Source: an uncultured Pelagibacteraceae bacterium
GTDB lineage: Bacteria > Pseudomonadota > Alphaproteobacteria > Pelagibacterales > Pelagibacteraceae
Assembly: GCA_902558795.1 (NCBI GenBank)
Contig: CACEFI010000006.1
Coordinates: forward strand, 1-35,982
DNA length: 35,982 nucleotides
Direction of reading: 5' to 3'
This document shows positions 9,762-19,511 of this stretch, in pieces. The position numbers and the translations under genes are program-made. Position 1 is the first letter of the stretch; each line of letters starts with the position of its first letter. Below the pieces are notes generated by a model. It saw only the letters and a program-made list of their open reading frames with translations, ran no database searches and was not told the DNA's origin.

Positions 9762-10613
9762 ATGAGTGATATTGAAAATGTTAAAAAATTAAGAGAAGCA
9801 ACTGGTGCAGGGTTTAAAGATTGTAATCTTGCTATAAAGGAGTCTGGTGGAGACATTGATAAAGCTATTGAGATTTTACGTGTAAAAGGAATTTCAAAAG
9901 CATCAAAAAAAATGTCAAGAGACGCAAAAGAAGGTGTTGTTGCTGTAAGTGGTAATGAAAATAAAACATCTGTTATAGAAGTAAATTGTGAAACTGACTT
10001 TGTAGCAAAAAATGAGGATTTCACAAATTTTGTTAAAGAACTTAGTGAATTAAATAATGAAAAAAATTCTAATTTAGACGATTTAAAAAGTTCTAAAATG
10101 AAAAATGGCGATACAGTTGAAGACAATGTTGTATCTTTAATTGCTAAAATTGGTGAAAAAATTACAATTGGTAAAGCTAAAACAATTGAAAATGCTGGTA
10201 CTGTAAATAATCATTATTTACATACAGTTGTTAAAGATAATATTTCAAAACTAGCAGTGATAGTTTCATTAGAAACAACAGATAATTCTGACACTATTAA
10301 AAATTTTGGAAAACAACTATCTATGCATATTGCTGCCTCAAATCCATTGGCACTTACATCTGATTTGATTGATCAGTCAGTTATAGATAAAGAGCAAGAA
10401 CTTGTAACTGAAGAGTTAAAAAATTCAGGAAAACCAGAGGATATTGCAAAAAAAATCAGCTTAGGTAAGATGAATAAATTTAAAGAAGAGAATTCTCTTT
10501 TAACTCAAGCTTGGGTTATGGAACCCAAAAAGAAGGTTCAAGACATAGTTAAAGAACTTTCAATTACTGATTTAAAAATAAAAGAATTTTATAGAATAAA
10601 GATTGGAGAGTAA
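9762..10613 (+). CDS. tsf: Elongation factor Ts
   Basis: 283 aa; [51 protein letters not shown]. Confidence 0.97.
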   Translation: MSDIENVKKLREATGAGFKDCNLAIKESGGDIDKAIEILRVKGISKASKKMSRDAKEGVVAVSGNENKTSVIEVNCETDFVAKNEDFTNFVKELSELNNEKNSNLDDLKSSKMKNGDTVEDNVVSLIAKIGEKITIGKAKTIENAGTVNNHYLHTVVKDNISKLAVIVSLETTDNSDTIKNFGKQLSMHIAASNPLALTSDLIDQSVIDKEQELVTEELKNSGKPEDIAKKISLGKMNKFKEENSLLTQAWVMEPKKKVQDIVKELSITDLKIKEFYRIKIGE

Positions 10614-11165
10614 ATGTTTGACGAAAAGTCATACAGTATAAAAATGGATAAAGCTGTAGAGGTTTTTTCAAAAGAATTATCTTCACTTCGAACTGGTAGA
10701 GCTAATGCAGCAATGCTAGATTTGGTTAAGGTTGATGTTTATGGTCAGCAGATGCCTATAAATCAAGTTGGAAGCATTACTACTCCCGAACCTAGAATGA
10801 TAAATATACAAGTTTGGGATGTAAGCAATGTACCATTGGTTGATTCAGCAATTAAAAAGTCTGATTTAGGTTTAAATCCTCAAATAGATGGTCAATTAAT
10901 TAGACTTCCTATTCCAGAACTTAATGAGGAGAGAAGAACTGAGTTAAAAAAATTGATTAAATCAATAGGAGAAAAATGTAAAGTATCTATAAGAAATATT
11001 CGTAGAGAAGCAAACGAAGAATTAAAAAAACTTTTAAAATCTAAAGAAATAGGAGAAGACGAAGAAAAAACATCTGAGAAAAGTGTTCAAATAATTACAG
11101 ACGATCACATTAAAGTTGTCGAGGAAAAGGTTTCTTTGAAAGAAAAAGAAATAATGACAATATAA
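10614..11165 (+). CDS. frr: Ribosome recycling factor
   Basis: 183 aa; FSKELSSLRTGRANAAMLD, VRNIRREANEELKKLLKSKEIGEDEEK-like C-terminal half. Confidence 0.97.
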   Translation: MFDEKSYSIKMDKAVEVFSKELSSLRTGRANAAMLDLVKVDVYGQQMPINQVGSITTPEPRMINIQVWDVSNVPLVDSAIKKSDLGLNPQIDGQLIRLPIPELNEERRTELKKLIKSIGEKCKVSIRNIRREANEELKKLLKSKEIGEDEEKTSEKSVQIITDDHIKVVEEKVSLKEKEIMTI

Positions 11166-11166
11166 A

Positions 11167-11841
11167 ATGAACCCGCTTAAGCATGTTGCCATTATAATGG
11201 ACGGTAATGGAAGGTGGGGTTTAAAAAATAAGAATACAAGGAACGAAGGTCATAAAGCAGGACTAAAGACTGTAGAAAAAATAATTAAAGAAACCATTAA
11301 TCAAGAAATTAGATATCTAACATTATATACTTTTTCTACAGAAAATTGGAAAAGGCCCAAAAAAGAAATCAATTACTTATTTAATTTACTAGAAAATTTT
11401 CTTATTAATAAGATAGACCATTTAAACAAGCAAAATATCAAACTTAAAATAATTGGAAATAGAAATTTTTCAAATAAATTAAACAAATTACTTAAATTAT
11501 CGGAAAAAAAAACATCAAAAAATACAACTTTACAAATTAATCTTGCGTTAAATTATGGTTCAAAATTAGAAATTGTTAATGCTTTAAAAAAAATAAACTT
11601 AAATAACGAAAAGGTGAATGAAAAAAATTTGTCAAAATACTTATTAACAAAAGATAGTCCTGATCCAGAAATGTTAATTAGAACAGGAAATACAAAAAGA
11701 TTGAGTAATTTTTTACTATGGCAATTAGCTTATGCTGAAATATTTTTTGAAAAAAAATTATGGCCTGATTTTAATGAAAAAGATTATATAAAAATAATTA
11801 AAAAATATAAAAAAATAAAACGAAACTTTGGTAAAATTTAA
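11167..11841 (+). CDS. uppS: Isoprenyl transferase / undecaprenyl diphosphate synthase
   Basis: 224 aa; HVAIIMDGNGRWG, LYTFSTENWKRP, DPEMLIRTGNTKRLSNFLLWQLAYAE. Confidence 0.95.
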   Translation: MNPLKHVAIIMDGNGRWGLKNKNTRNEGHKAGLKTVEKIIKETINQEIRYLTLYTFSTENWKRPKKEINYLFNLLENFLINKIDHLNKQNIKLKIIGNRNFSNKLNKLLKLSEKKTSKNTTLQINLALNYGSKLEIVNALKKINLNNEKVNEKNLSKYLLTKDSPDPEMLIRTGNTKRLSNFLLWQLAYAEIFFEKKLWPDFNEKDYIKIIKKYKKIKRNFGKI

Positions 11842-12530
11842 TGCCTAAGGATTTATTAAAAAGATCAATCACTTCATTATTTTTATTGTTAATTTTATTT
11901 ATTATTATCTTTAGTCATGTTATTGTTTTTATAGCATCAATTTTATTACTTGGAATATTGGTATGTTTTGAGGCTAACAATATCTTTTTAAGGCTATTTA
12001 GTTTAAATCATTCTAAAAGAAAAGTTACTTATAAAAAATTTAACTTTTATTATCTTTTATTAAATTCAATTACATTTTGTTATGTAATTTTTATATTTTG
12101 TCAGTACTCATATGAAATTTATAAAGTAGAAAGTCCCATTTTATTTCTTTACGTAGTATGTATTTGTTTTTTTACTGATATTGGTGGTTATATATTTGGA
12201 AAGGTTTTAGGTGGAAAAAAATTAACAAAAATAAGTCCTAATAAAACAATATCTGGTACAGTTGGTTCTTTTATCTTTTCAATATTTCCTTATTTCATTT
12301 TTTTTAATCTTAAATATATAAATTTAGAATTTAATGAAATTCATATTTTGTTTTGCTTACTGATTTCTTTAGTCAGTCAGCTAGGGGATTTATTTGTTTC
12401 ATTTCTTAAACGAAAAGCTAAAATTAAAGATACAGGATATATATTGCCTGGACATGGAGGAGTTTTAGATAGAGTTGATGGTATTATTTTTGCTGTGCCG
12501 TTTTCTTATCTTTTACTCAATTTGATTTAA
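11841..12530 (+). CDS. cdsA: Phosphatidate cytidylyltransferase
   Basis: 229 aa membrane protein; DIGGYIFGKVLGGKKLTKISPNKTISGT, C-terminal SQLGDLFVSFLKRKAKIKDTGYILPGHGGVLDRVDG signature. Confidence 0.95.
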   Translation: MPKDLLKRSITSLFLLLILFIIIFSHVIVFIASILLLGILVCFEANNIFLRLFSLNHSKRKVTYKKFNFYYLLLNSITFCYVIFIFCQYSYEIYKVESPILFLYVVCICFFTDIGGYIFGKVLGGKKLTKISPNKTISGTVGSFIFSIFPYFIFFNLKYINLEFNEIHILFCLLISLVSQLGDLFVSFLKRKAKIKDTGYILPGHGGVLDRVDGIIFAVPFSYLLLNLI

Positions 12531-13700
12531 ATGACAAATAGAATTGCTATACTTGGTTCTACAGGATCAATTGGCAAAACATTAATCGAAATAATTAAAA
12601 AAGATAAAAAAAACTTTAAGATTGAACTTCTTGTAGCAAATAAAAATCATCAAGAATTATTAAAACAAGCAAAATTTTTTAATGTAAAAAATATAATTAT
12701 AACAAATAAAAAATCTTATTCCGAATTAAAGAAAAAAAAGATAAGTGATATTAAAATACTTAATAATTTTAATTCAATAGACCACATATTAAAAAAAAGA
12801 CTTGATTATGTAATGAGTTCTATTACTGGAATTAGTGGACTAGAACCTACATTAAAAATAATTAAGCATACAAAAAAAATTGCAATAGCAAACAAAGAGT
12901 CAATAATATGTGGCTGGCATCTTATAAAAAAAGATATTGATAAATATAAAACATTATTTATTCCAGTTGACTCAGAACATTTTTCAATTTTTTATGCACT
13001 TAAAGGAAATAACATTAAAAATATTGAAAAGATATATCTTACAGCTTCAGGAGGTCCATTAAATAAAATTTCTAAAAAGAAATTTAAAAATATCAAGATA
13101 TCTCAAGCAATCAAACATCCAAATTGGAAAATGGGAAAAAAAATTTCAATAGATTCTGCAACATTGATGAATAAAGTTTTTGAAATAATTGAAGCAAAAA
13201 AAATATTTAATTTAAGTTACAATAAACTGGACATATTAGTTCACCCTTCATCTTACATTCATGCAATCACAAAATTCAATGATGGTATGATAAAAATTAT
13301 TTTACACGATACAAACATGAAAATACCAATATTTAATTCTTTATATGAAAATAATGATAAAAATATTAAAACTGACAAATTAAATTTAAAAAAACTTAAT
13401 TACTTAAATTTAAAAAAGGTTAATAGAGAAAAATTTCCTTCAATAAACTTAATCAAAAAACTTCAAGATAAAGATACATTGCTAGAAACAATCATTGTCC
13501 TAGCTAATGATGAGTTGGTTAATCTTTTTTTATTAAAAAAAATTAATTTTAATGATATAGTAAATACTCTTCTAAAATTAATTGAAATGAAAGATGTTAA
13601 AAAATATAGGCAAAAAAGACCTGGTAATTTAAAGACAATAATTGCTTTAAATGATTTTATTCGAAAAAAAATTAATAAGATTATTAATAAATATGACTAA
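12531..13700 (+). CDS. dxr: 1-deoxy-D-xylulose 5-phosphate reductoisomerase
   Basis: 389 aa; IAILGSTGSIGKTLIEII, IANKESIICGW, VDSEHFSIFYAL, LTASGGPL, HPNWKMGKKISIDSATLMNK. Confidence 0.97.
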   Translation: MTNRIAILGSTGSIGKTLIEIIKKDKKNFKIELLVANKNHQELLKQAKFFNVKNIIITNKKSYSELKKKKISDIKILNNFNSIDHILKKRLDYVMSSITGISGLEPTLKIIKHTKKIAIANKESIICGWHLIKKDIDKYKTLFIPVDSEHFSIFYALKGNNIKNIEKIYLTASGGPLNKISKKKFKNIKISQAIKHPNWKMGKKISIDSATLMNKVFEIIEAKKIFNLSYNKLDILVHPSSYIHAITKFNDGMIKIILHDTNMKIPIFNSLYENNDKNIKTDKLNLKKLNYLNLKKVNREKFPSINLIKKLQDKDTLLETIIVLANDELVNLFLLKKINFNDIVNTLLKLIEMKDVKKYRQKRPGNLKTIIALNDFIRKKINKIINKYD

Positions 13701-15939
13701 ATATATAATTAATTCTATTAAGATATTTTTTCTTATTTTAGTTTTATTCTTAACTAACGCTCTTTCAGATACATTAGATAAAATTGATATAACAGGTAAT
13801 AATCGTATATCTGATGAAACGATTAAACTTTTTTTGGATGTTAAAAAAAATGATCAAATAGACAATATTAAATTAAATACTATTTTAAAAGATCTTTATG
13901 AAACAGATTTTTTTGAAGATGTTAGTATCAAGTTTAATAATAAAATCTTATTCATTAATGTTATTGAGAACCCTATAATTGAAAATATTTCTTACGAAGG
14001 GATTAAAAGTAAAAGAATTTTAGAAATTATAAAAGATGGTAGCTCTGTAAGATCAAGATCATCATTTAATGAAAGTATTATTAAAAAAGAAAAAAAGAAA
14101 ATTGAAAAAATTCTAAAAAACTTAGGTTATTATCAATCTGAATTAGATATAATAATCGAACAATCAGAAAATAATCTTATAAATATTACATATAAAATAG
14201 ATTTAGGAGATAAATCTAAAATAAAGAAAATTACTTTTGTTGGTGATAAAATTTTTAAAGATAAAAAACTACGTAGAATTATCACCAGCTCTGAATATAA
14301 ATTTTGGAAATTTATATCTGGTAGAAAATATTTAAATCAAAACACAGTTTTATTTGATGAACGCCTTCTTAAGAATTTTTATAAAAATAATGGTTATTAT
14401 AATGTTAAGATTAATTCTTCATTTGCTAAATTAATTGACGATAATAATTTTGAATTAATTTTTAACATAAATTCAGGTACGAAAATTTTATTTGGTAATT
14501 TAGACCTAAGTCTTCCATCTGATTTTGATGAAAATAATTTTTACTCAATAAAAAAACTGTTTAATAAAATTAAAGGTAAACCGTATTCAATTAACATTAT
14601 AGACAAAATTTTAGATGAAATTGACTCTATTACTGCTCTTGAACAATATAAGTTCATTAGGGCTAATGTTATAGAAAGTTTAGATGAAAATTTAATTAAT
14701 CTTGAATTTGTAGTTGAAGAGGGCGAAAAATTTTACGTAAATAAAATCAATATTCTTGGAAACACAGTAACCTCGGAAAGTGTGATACGAAACCAGTTAG
14801 CACTAGATGAAGGTGATCCTTTTAGTGAAATTTTGGTTAATAAATCTATTAATAACATAAAAAGTCTTAATTATTTTAAGCAGGTAAAATCTGAAATTGA
14901 AATAAATGATGATAACAAGACAAAATCAATTAATATTTTTGTTGAAGAAAAACCTACAGGTGAAGTTTATGCTTCAGCAGGAGCTGGTACATCTGGCGCA
15001 TCATTTGGTTTTGGCGTAAAAGAAAATAATTTTCTAGGTAATGGTATAAGTTTAGACTCAAATTTTCTAATCTCTACCAGTGAATTTAAAGGAAAATTTT
15101 CTGTATTAAATCCTAATTTTAATAATTCTGATAAATCATTATATTTTTCAGCAGAAGCAACAGAAATAGATAATTATAAAACATTTGGTTACAAAACAAA
15201 TAAGACTGGTTTTCGAATTGGTACTAATTTTGAATATTTAAATGACTTTTATTTTGGTTTAAACAGCTCCAATTTTTATGAAATTATCGAAACTAATAGT
15301 ACTGCTTCAGCACAACAACAGAGTCAAGAGGGTAATTATTGGGACTCTTTTTTAAAATTCGACATGAACTATGATAAACGAAATCAAAAATTTCAAACAA
15401 GCTCTGGTTTTAAATCTTTTTATTCATTAAATTTACCTATTGTAAGTGATACAAATACAATAAAAAACTATTATAATTATTCAAAATATTTTAGTTTTTT
15501 TGAAAAAAATTTTTCATCTATTTCTCTTTATCTTCAATCAGCTAATTCATTAAATGATAAAAATATTAAGTTATCAGAGAGATTGACAATACCATCTAGT
15601 AGACTTAGAGGTTTTGAATATGGCAGAGTTGGACCAAAGGATGGCGATGATTTTGTTGGTGGAAATTATGCTTACTCACTAAATTTTGCATCCAATCTTC
15701 CATTAATTTTTCAAGATGCTCAAAACTTAGATTTATTATTTTTTGCTGATATGGCAGATATTTGGGGTGTAGATTATAATTCGTCTATTAAAGGTGATGG
15801 TATTAGATCATCTGTTGGAATTGCTCTTGACTGGATGACACCAGCTGGCCCGATAAATTTTTCTTTAGCATATCCAATTTCAAAACAAGCTGGTGATAAA
15901 ACTGAAAGTTTAAGATTTAATTTAGGAACCACTTTTTAA
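13693..15939 (+). CDS. bamA: Outer membrane protein assembly factor BamA (POTRA + barrel)
   Basis: Signal-peptide-like N-terminus from Met at 13693 (MTKYIINSIKIFFLILVLFLTNALSDTLDKIDITGN), POTRA repeats, barrel motif SRLRGFEYGRVGP and terminal Phe (LRFNLGTTF). The ORF-track start at 13651 lies inside dxr; 13693 looks more likely and gives an 8-bp overlap. Confidence 0.93.
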   Translation: MTKYIINSIKIFFLILVLFLTNALSDTLDKIDITGNNRISDETIKLFLDVKKNDQIDNIKLNTILKDLYETDFFEDVSIKFNNKILFINVIENPIIENISYEGIKSKRILEIIKDGSSVRSRSSFNESIIKKEKKKIEKILKNLGYYQSELDIIIEQSENNLINITYKIDLGDKSKIKKITFVGDKIFKDKKLRRIITSSEYKFWKFISGRKYLNQNTVLFDERLLKNFYKNNGYYNVKINSSFAKLIDDNNFELIFNINSGTKILFGNLDLSLPSDFDENNFYSIKKLFNKIKGKPYSINIIDKILDEIDSITALEQYKFIRANVIESLDENLINLEFVVEEGEKFYVNKINILGNTVTSESVIRNQLALDEGDPFSEILVNKSINNIKSLNYFKQVKSEIEINDDNKTKSINIFVEEKPTGEVYASAGAGTSGASFGFGVKENNFLGNGISLDSNFLISTSEFKGKFSVLNPNFNNSDKSLYFSAEATEIDNYKTFGYKTNKTGFRIGTNFEYLNDFYFGLNSSNFYEIIETNSTASAQQQSQEGNYWDSFLKFDMNYDKRNQKFQTSSGFKSFYSLNLPIVSDTNTIKNYYNYSKYFSFFEKNFSSISLYLQSANSLNDKNIKLSERLTIPSSRLRGFEYGRVGPKDGDDFVGGNYAYSLNFASNLPLIFQDAQNLDLLFFADMADIWGVDYNSSIKGDGIRSSVGIALDWMTPAGPINFSLAYPISKQAGDKTESLRFNLGTTF

Positions 15940-16466
15940 TGAAGTCTATCAATAAATTTTTATTTGTAGTAATTATTTCGTTACTTTCAGTAAATAATTT
16001 AAAAGCTGAAAATAAAGTTGCCTATTTAGATATAGATCATGTTTTAATGAATACAATTGCTGGAAAATCATTAATAAATACCCTTAAAAAGGAGGAGGAG
16101 TTAAAAATTGATAAATTTAAAATAAATGATGAAAACTTCAAAAAAGAAGAACAAATGATTATAGCTAAAAAAAAATTAATTTCTAAAGAGGAAGTTAATA
16201 AAGAAATGAGAGAACTTCAAATAAAATTTCAAAAATATAAAAAAGAAAAGGCTAAAGAAATAGAAGATTTAAAGATTAAAAGAAATAATAATATAGTTAA
16301 TTTTCTTAATTTAATAAATCCAATAATAGAAAAATATATGGCGGAAAATTCTATTTATATTCTTATGGATAAAAAGAATGTTTTTATTGCAAATAAAAAC
16401 TTTGATATAACTAATAAATTAATTGAACTTATTGATAATCAAATTAAAACAGTAGAAATTAAATAA
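15939..16466 (+). CDS. skp: OmpH/Skp family periplasmic chaperone
   Basis: 175 aa; signal peptide, NKVAYLDIDHVLMNT start, long charged coiled-coil, directly after bamA. Confidence 0.8.
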   Translation: MKSINKFLFVVIISLLSVNNLKAENKVAYLDIDHVLMNTIAGKSLINTLKKEEELKIDKFKINDENFKKEEQMIIAKKKLISKEEVNKEMRELQIKFQKYKKEKAKEIEDLKIKRNNNIVNFLNLINPIIEKYMAENSIYILMDKKNVFIANKNFDITNKLIELIDNQIKTVEIK

Positions 16467-16913
16467 ATGAATACTTTGAATAAAAAAGAAATTGAAAATT
16501 TACTTCCACATAGAGATCCTATGCTCTTAATTGATGAGCTTCAAGATATAAGAAAATTAACATCGGCGACAGGAATAGTTAATGTTAAAAAAGACAGTTT
16601 TTTTGTACAGGGCCATTTTCCTGGACAACCAGTAATGCCTGGTGTTCTTATTGTTGAGGCTTTTGGACAAACAGCAGCTGCACTTACGGCACATGGCATA
16701 GATAAGTCTACATATGAAAATAAACTTGTTTTTCTGATGGGTGTTGAAAAGGCACGTTTTAGAAGCCCAGTAATTCCTGATTGTAAGCTTTTACTTAAGA
16801 TTGAAGCTATTAGATCTCACGGTAGAGTTTGGAAATATAAAGGTGAAGCGTTTGTTGATGATAAAAAAATGGCTGATGCCATGTGGTCTGCGACGATTGT
16901 AGATAAGAAATAA
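16467..16913 (+). CDS. fabZ: 3-hydroxyacyl-ACP dehydratase
   Basis: 148 aa; LLPHRDPMLLIDE, GHFPGQPVMPGVLIVEAFGQTAA. Confidence 0.97.
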   Translation: MNTLNKKEIENLLPHRDPMLLIDELQDIRKLTSATGIVNVKKDSFFVQGHFPGQPVMPGVLIVEAFGQTAAALTAHGIDKSTYENKLVFLMGVEKARFRSPVIPDCKLLLKIEAIRSHGRVWKYKGEAFVDDKKMADAMWSATIVDKK

Positions 16914-16964
16914 ATAGCAATAATTATTGATAACCCTAATTATTTTGCTTTGTTAAAAGCAATT

Positions 16965-17945
16965 ATGCTTAATCCTTTTTTTAAAAATAATGGTCCTTAC
17001 AGAATTAGTAAGATTTTAAATGAATTAAATTTAAAAATTGATAATATTGATAATGATCCAAATATTATTGATATTAAAGATTTACATACTTCGAAATTAA
17101 ATGAAATTACATTTTTTCATTCAAAAAAATATAAAATTGCTGCTAACAATACAAAAGCATCCTTTTGTATAACAACTAAAAATTTACAAAACGAATTACC
17201 CAAAAGCTGTATACCAATAATTGTTGATAACGTTTTGGTTTCAACTTCTTTAGTAACTGCTAAATTTTATCCAGAATCAATAAATGATGATTTTGATGAA
17301 ACAGTTGAGAAAATTGATAATACTAAATTTAGTGATAATAATAAATATGGTAAAAATGTACTAATTGGAAAAAATGTATTAATTGGCTCAAAATGCAAGA
17401 TTGGTCACAATTCTATCATTGAAAAAAATGTCATCATTGGAGATAATTGCTCTATAGGATCAAACACTATTATCAGAAATACTTTAATTAAAGATAATGT
17501 AAGAATTTTAGATAACTGTGTCATAGGAAAACATGGGTTTGGTTTTTTTCCAAAACAAAATAAGAATTTAAGATATCCTCACATGGGGATTGTTATAATA
17601 GAAAAAAATTGTGAAATTGGTTGCGGATCAACTATTGATAGAGGCTCAATGTCAAATACAACAATTGGTAAAAATACATACCTAGATAATCAAATCCATA
17701 TTGCTCACAATGTAGTAATCGGAGAAAATTCAATTATTGCAGGCCAAGTAGGAATTGCCGGTAGTTCAATAATTGGAAAAAATGTAAAAATTGGTGGTCA
17801 AGCTGGAATTTCAGGACATTTAAAAATTGGAAATAATGTAGAAATTGCTGGTGGATCAGGTGTTATTAAAGATATACCAGATAATTCAAAGGTCATGGGT
17901 TATCCTGCAAAAAATATTAGACAATTTTTGAAAGAAAATAAATGA
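16965..17945 (+). CDS. lpxD: UDP-3-O-(3-hydroxyacyl)glucosamine N-acyltransferase
   Basis: Left-handed beta-helix hexapeptide repeats, GFGFFP, HIAHNVVIGENSIIAGQVGIAGS. ORF track starts at a TTG (16950); ATG at 16965 (MLNPFFKNNGP) fits the family better. Confidence 0.93.
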   Translation: MLNPFFKNNGPYRISKILNELNLKIDNIDNDPNIIDIKDLHTSKLNEITFFHSKKYKIAANNTKASFCITTKNLQNELPKSCIPIIVDNVLVSTSLVTAKFYPESINDDFDETVEKIDNTKFSDNNKYGKNVLIGKNVLIGSKCKIGHNSIIEKNVIIGDNCSIGSNTIIRNTLIKDNVRILDNCVIGKHGFGFFPKQNKNLRYPHMGIVIIEKNCEIGCGSTIDRGSMSNTTIGKNTYLDNQIHIAHNVVIGENSIIAGQVGIAGSSIIGKNVKIGGQAGISGHLKIGNNVEIAGGSGVIKDIPDNSKVMGYPAKNIRQFLKENK

Positions 17946-18724
17946 TACATAAAACAGCAATTATAGATCCTAAAGCAAAAATTAACTCGAATGTAAAAAT
18001 CGGAGCTTATTCATTAATTGGTGCGAATGTTGAAATTGATGAAAACTCAGAAATACAATCTCATGTTTCTATTGTTGGAAATACTAAAATTGGTAAAAAT
18101 AACAAAATATATCCTTTTTCATCTATTGGAAATGATCCGCAAGATTTAAAATTTAATGGCGAAGTAACTAATTTAGAAATAGGAGATAATAACAAAATTA
18201 GAGAATATGTAACCATTAACCCTGGAACAAGCGGGGGAGGCGGATTGACTAAGATAGGAAATAATTGTCTTTTTATGGTTTCGTCGCATATTGCACACGA
18301 TTGCACGGTTGGTGATAATGTAATTTTAGCAAACAATGTTCCGTTAGGTGGACATGCACACATTGAAGATAATGTTATTATTGGAGGAAATTCAGCAGTT
18401 CAACAGTTCACCAGAGTTGGTAAATCCGCAATGATTGGTGGGATGTGTGGAGTTGTGAGAGATATAATACCTTACGGAATAGCTCATGGTAATAGAAGTA
18501 TTTTACAGGGGCTAAATCTTATTGGACTAAGAAGAAAGAATATTCCAAATAAAGAAATAATGATTTTAAGTGATGCTTATAAGGAATTATTCAAAAATGA
18601 AAATTTAACTGAAAATTTAAACAATTTAAGTAAAGATTTTAAAAAGAGTGATTTAGTTCTGGAAGTGGTGAATTTTTTAGAGAAAGATAAAAAAAGACCA
18701 ATTTGCACTCCTTTTTCAAAATAA
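17942..18724 (+). CDS. lpxA: Acyl-ACP--UDP-N-acetylglucosamine O-acyltransferase
   Basis: 260 aa; hexapeptide repeats, SSIGNDPQDLKFNGE, REYVTINPGT, SSHIAHDCTVGDNVILANN, GLNLIGLRR. Confidence 0.96.
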   Translation: MIHKTAIIDPKAKINSNVKIGAYSLIGANVEIDENSEIQSHVSIVGNTKIGKNNKIYPFSSIGNDPQDLKFNGEVTNLEIGDNNKIREYVTINPGTSGGGGLTKIGNNCLFMVSSHIAHDCTVGDNVILANNVPLGGHAHIEDNVIIGGNSAVQQFTRVGKSAMIGGMCGVVRDIIPYGIAHGNRSILQGLNLIGLRRKNIPNKEIMILSDAYKELFKNENLTENLNNLSKDFKKSDLVLEVVNFLEKDKKRPICTPFSK

Positions 18725-18725
18725 A

Positions 18726-19511
18726 ATGATTGGATTATTTTTAGGTGACACTGATTTTTCAGAAATTGTTCTAAAAAAAATCATTAAATTAAAAAAAAAA
18801 TATTTCATAATAGATTTTTCAAAAAATAATAAATTTAAAAAATATAAAAATTCAAATCGTATTAGTATTGGTAAATTTGGAGAAATAATCAATTTAATTA
18901 AAGAAAAAAAATATAACAAAGTTTTGTTTGCTGGAAAAATAGCAAAACCTAAATTTTCTTCACTTAGACTTGATTTAAAAGGTATTTATTATATGCCAAG
19001 TGTTCTTAAAGCAGCTAAATCAGGTGATGCAGCCATTATAAAAGCAATTATCAAGATACTTGAAAGAGAAAAAATAAAAGTTATTAGCTCAATTTTTTTT
19101 AATCCTGAATTATCTTTGAACGCAGGAAATTATACAAAATTGAAGCCAACTCTTAAAGATATGAAATCTATTAAGAAAGGTATTATCTATTTTAATCAAT
19201 TAAATAGCTTAGATCATGTTCAGGCATTAGTTGTTAATAATGAAAAAGTTGTAGCTACGGAAGGAAATCGTGGAACTAAAAAAATGTTGTCAAAATTAAA
19301 GAAAAGATCAGATGGAATCTTAATCAAATTTCCTAAGAAAAAACAAGATTTACGAATGGATTTACCAACAATTGGCCTTAACACGTTAAAAGATTGTAAG
19401 AAATATGGCTTAAAAGGAATTATTTTAAAATCAAAAAAAAATATTTTTTTAGATAAAGATAAATGCATAAGATTTGCTGATAAAAATAAGATTTTTATTA
19501 AAATTATATGA
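18726..19511 (+). CDS. lpxI: UDP-2,3-diacylglucosamine pyrophosphatase, LpxI family (DUF1009)
   Basis: 261 aa; GLFLGDTDF start, VLFAGKIAKP, ALVVNNEKVVATEGNRGTKKML, DLPTIGLNTLKDCKKYGLKGIIL; located between lpxA and lpxB. Confidence 0.92.
   Translation: MIGLFLGDTDFSEIVLKKIIKLKKKYFIIDFSKNNKFKKYKNSNRISIGKFGEIINLIKEKKYNKVLFAGKIAKPKFSSLRLDLKGIYYMPSVLKAAKSGDAAIIKAIIKILEREKIKVISSIFFNPELSLNAGNYTKLKPTLKDMKSIKKGIIYFNQLNSLDHVQALVVNNEKVVATEGNRGTKKMLSKLKKRSDGILIKFPKKKQDLRMDLPTIGLNTLKDCKKYGLKGIILKSKKNIFLDKDKCIRFADKNKIFIKII

Noticed and set aside
9752-10126. 124-aa antisense ORF opposite tsf 5' end
   Set aside because: Antisense to conserved EF-Ts; composition is the mirror of the sense strand.
18061-18363. 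100-aa antisense ORF in lpxA
   Set aside because: Mirror of the lpxA hexapeptide repeats.
17341-18420. Apparent short repeats (ATTGGAAAAAATGTA and similar) in lpxD/lpxA
   Set aside because: Explained by hexapeptide repeats of the left-handed beta-helix acyltransferases, not a CRISPR or DNA repeat array.
18716-19468. Antisense ORFs at 18716-18919 and 19220-19468 in lpxI
   Set aside because: Phe/Leu/Ile-rich mirror of poly-A/Lys coding; no start context or homology seen.
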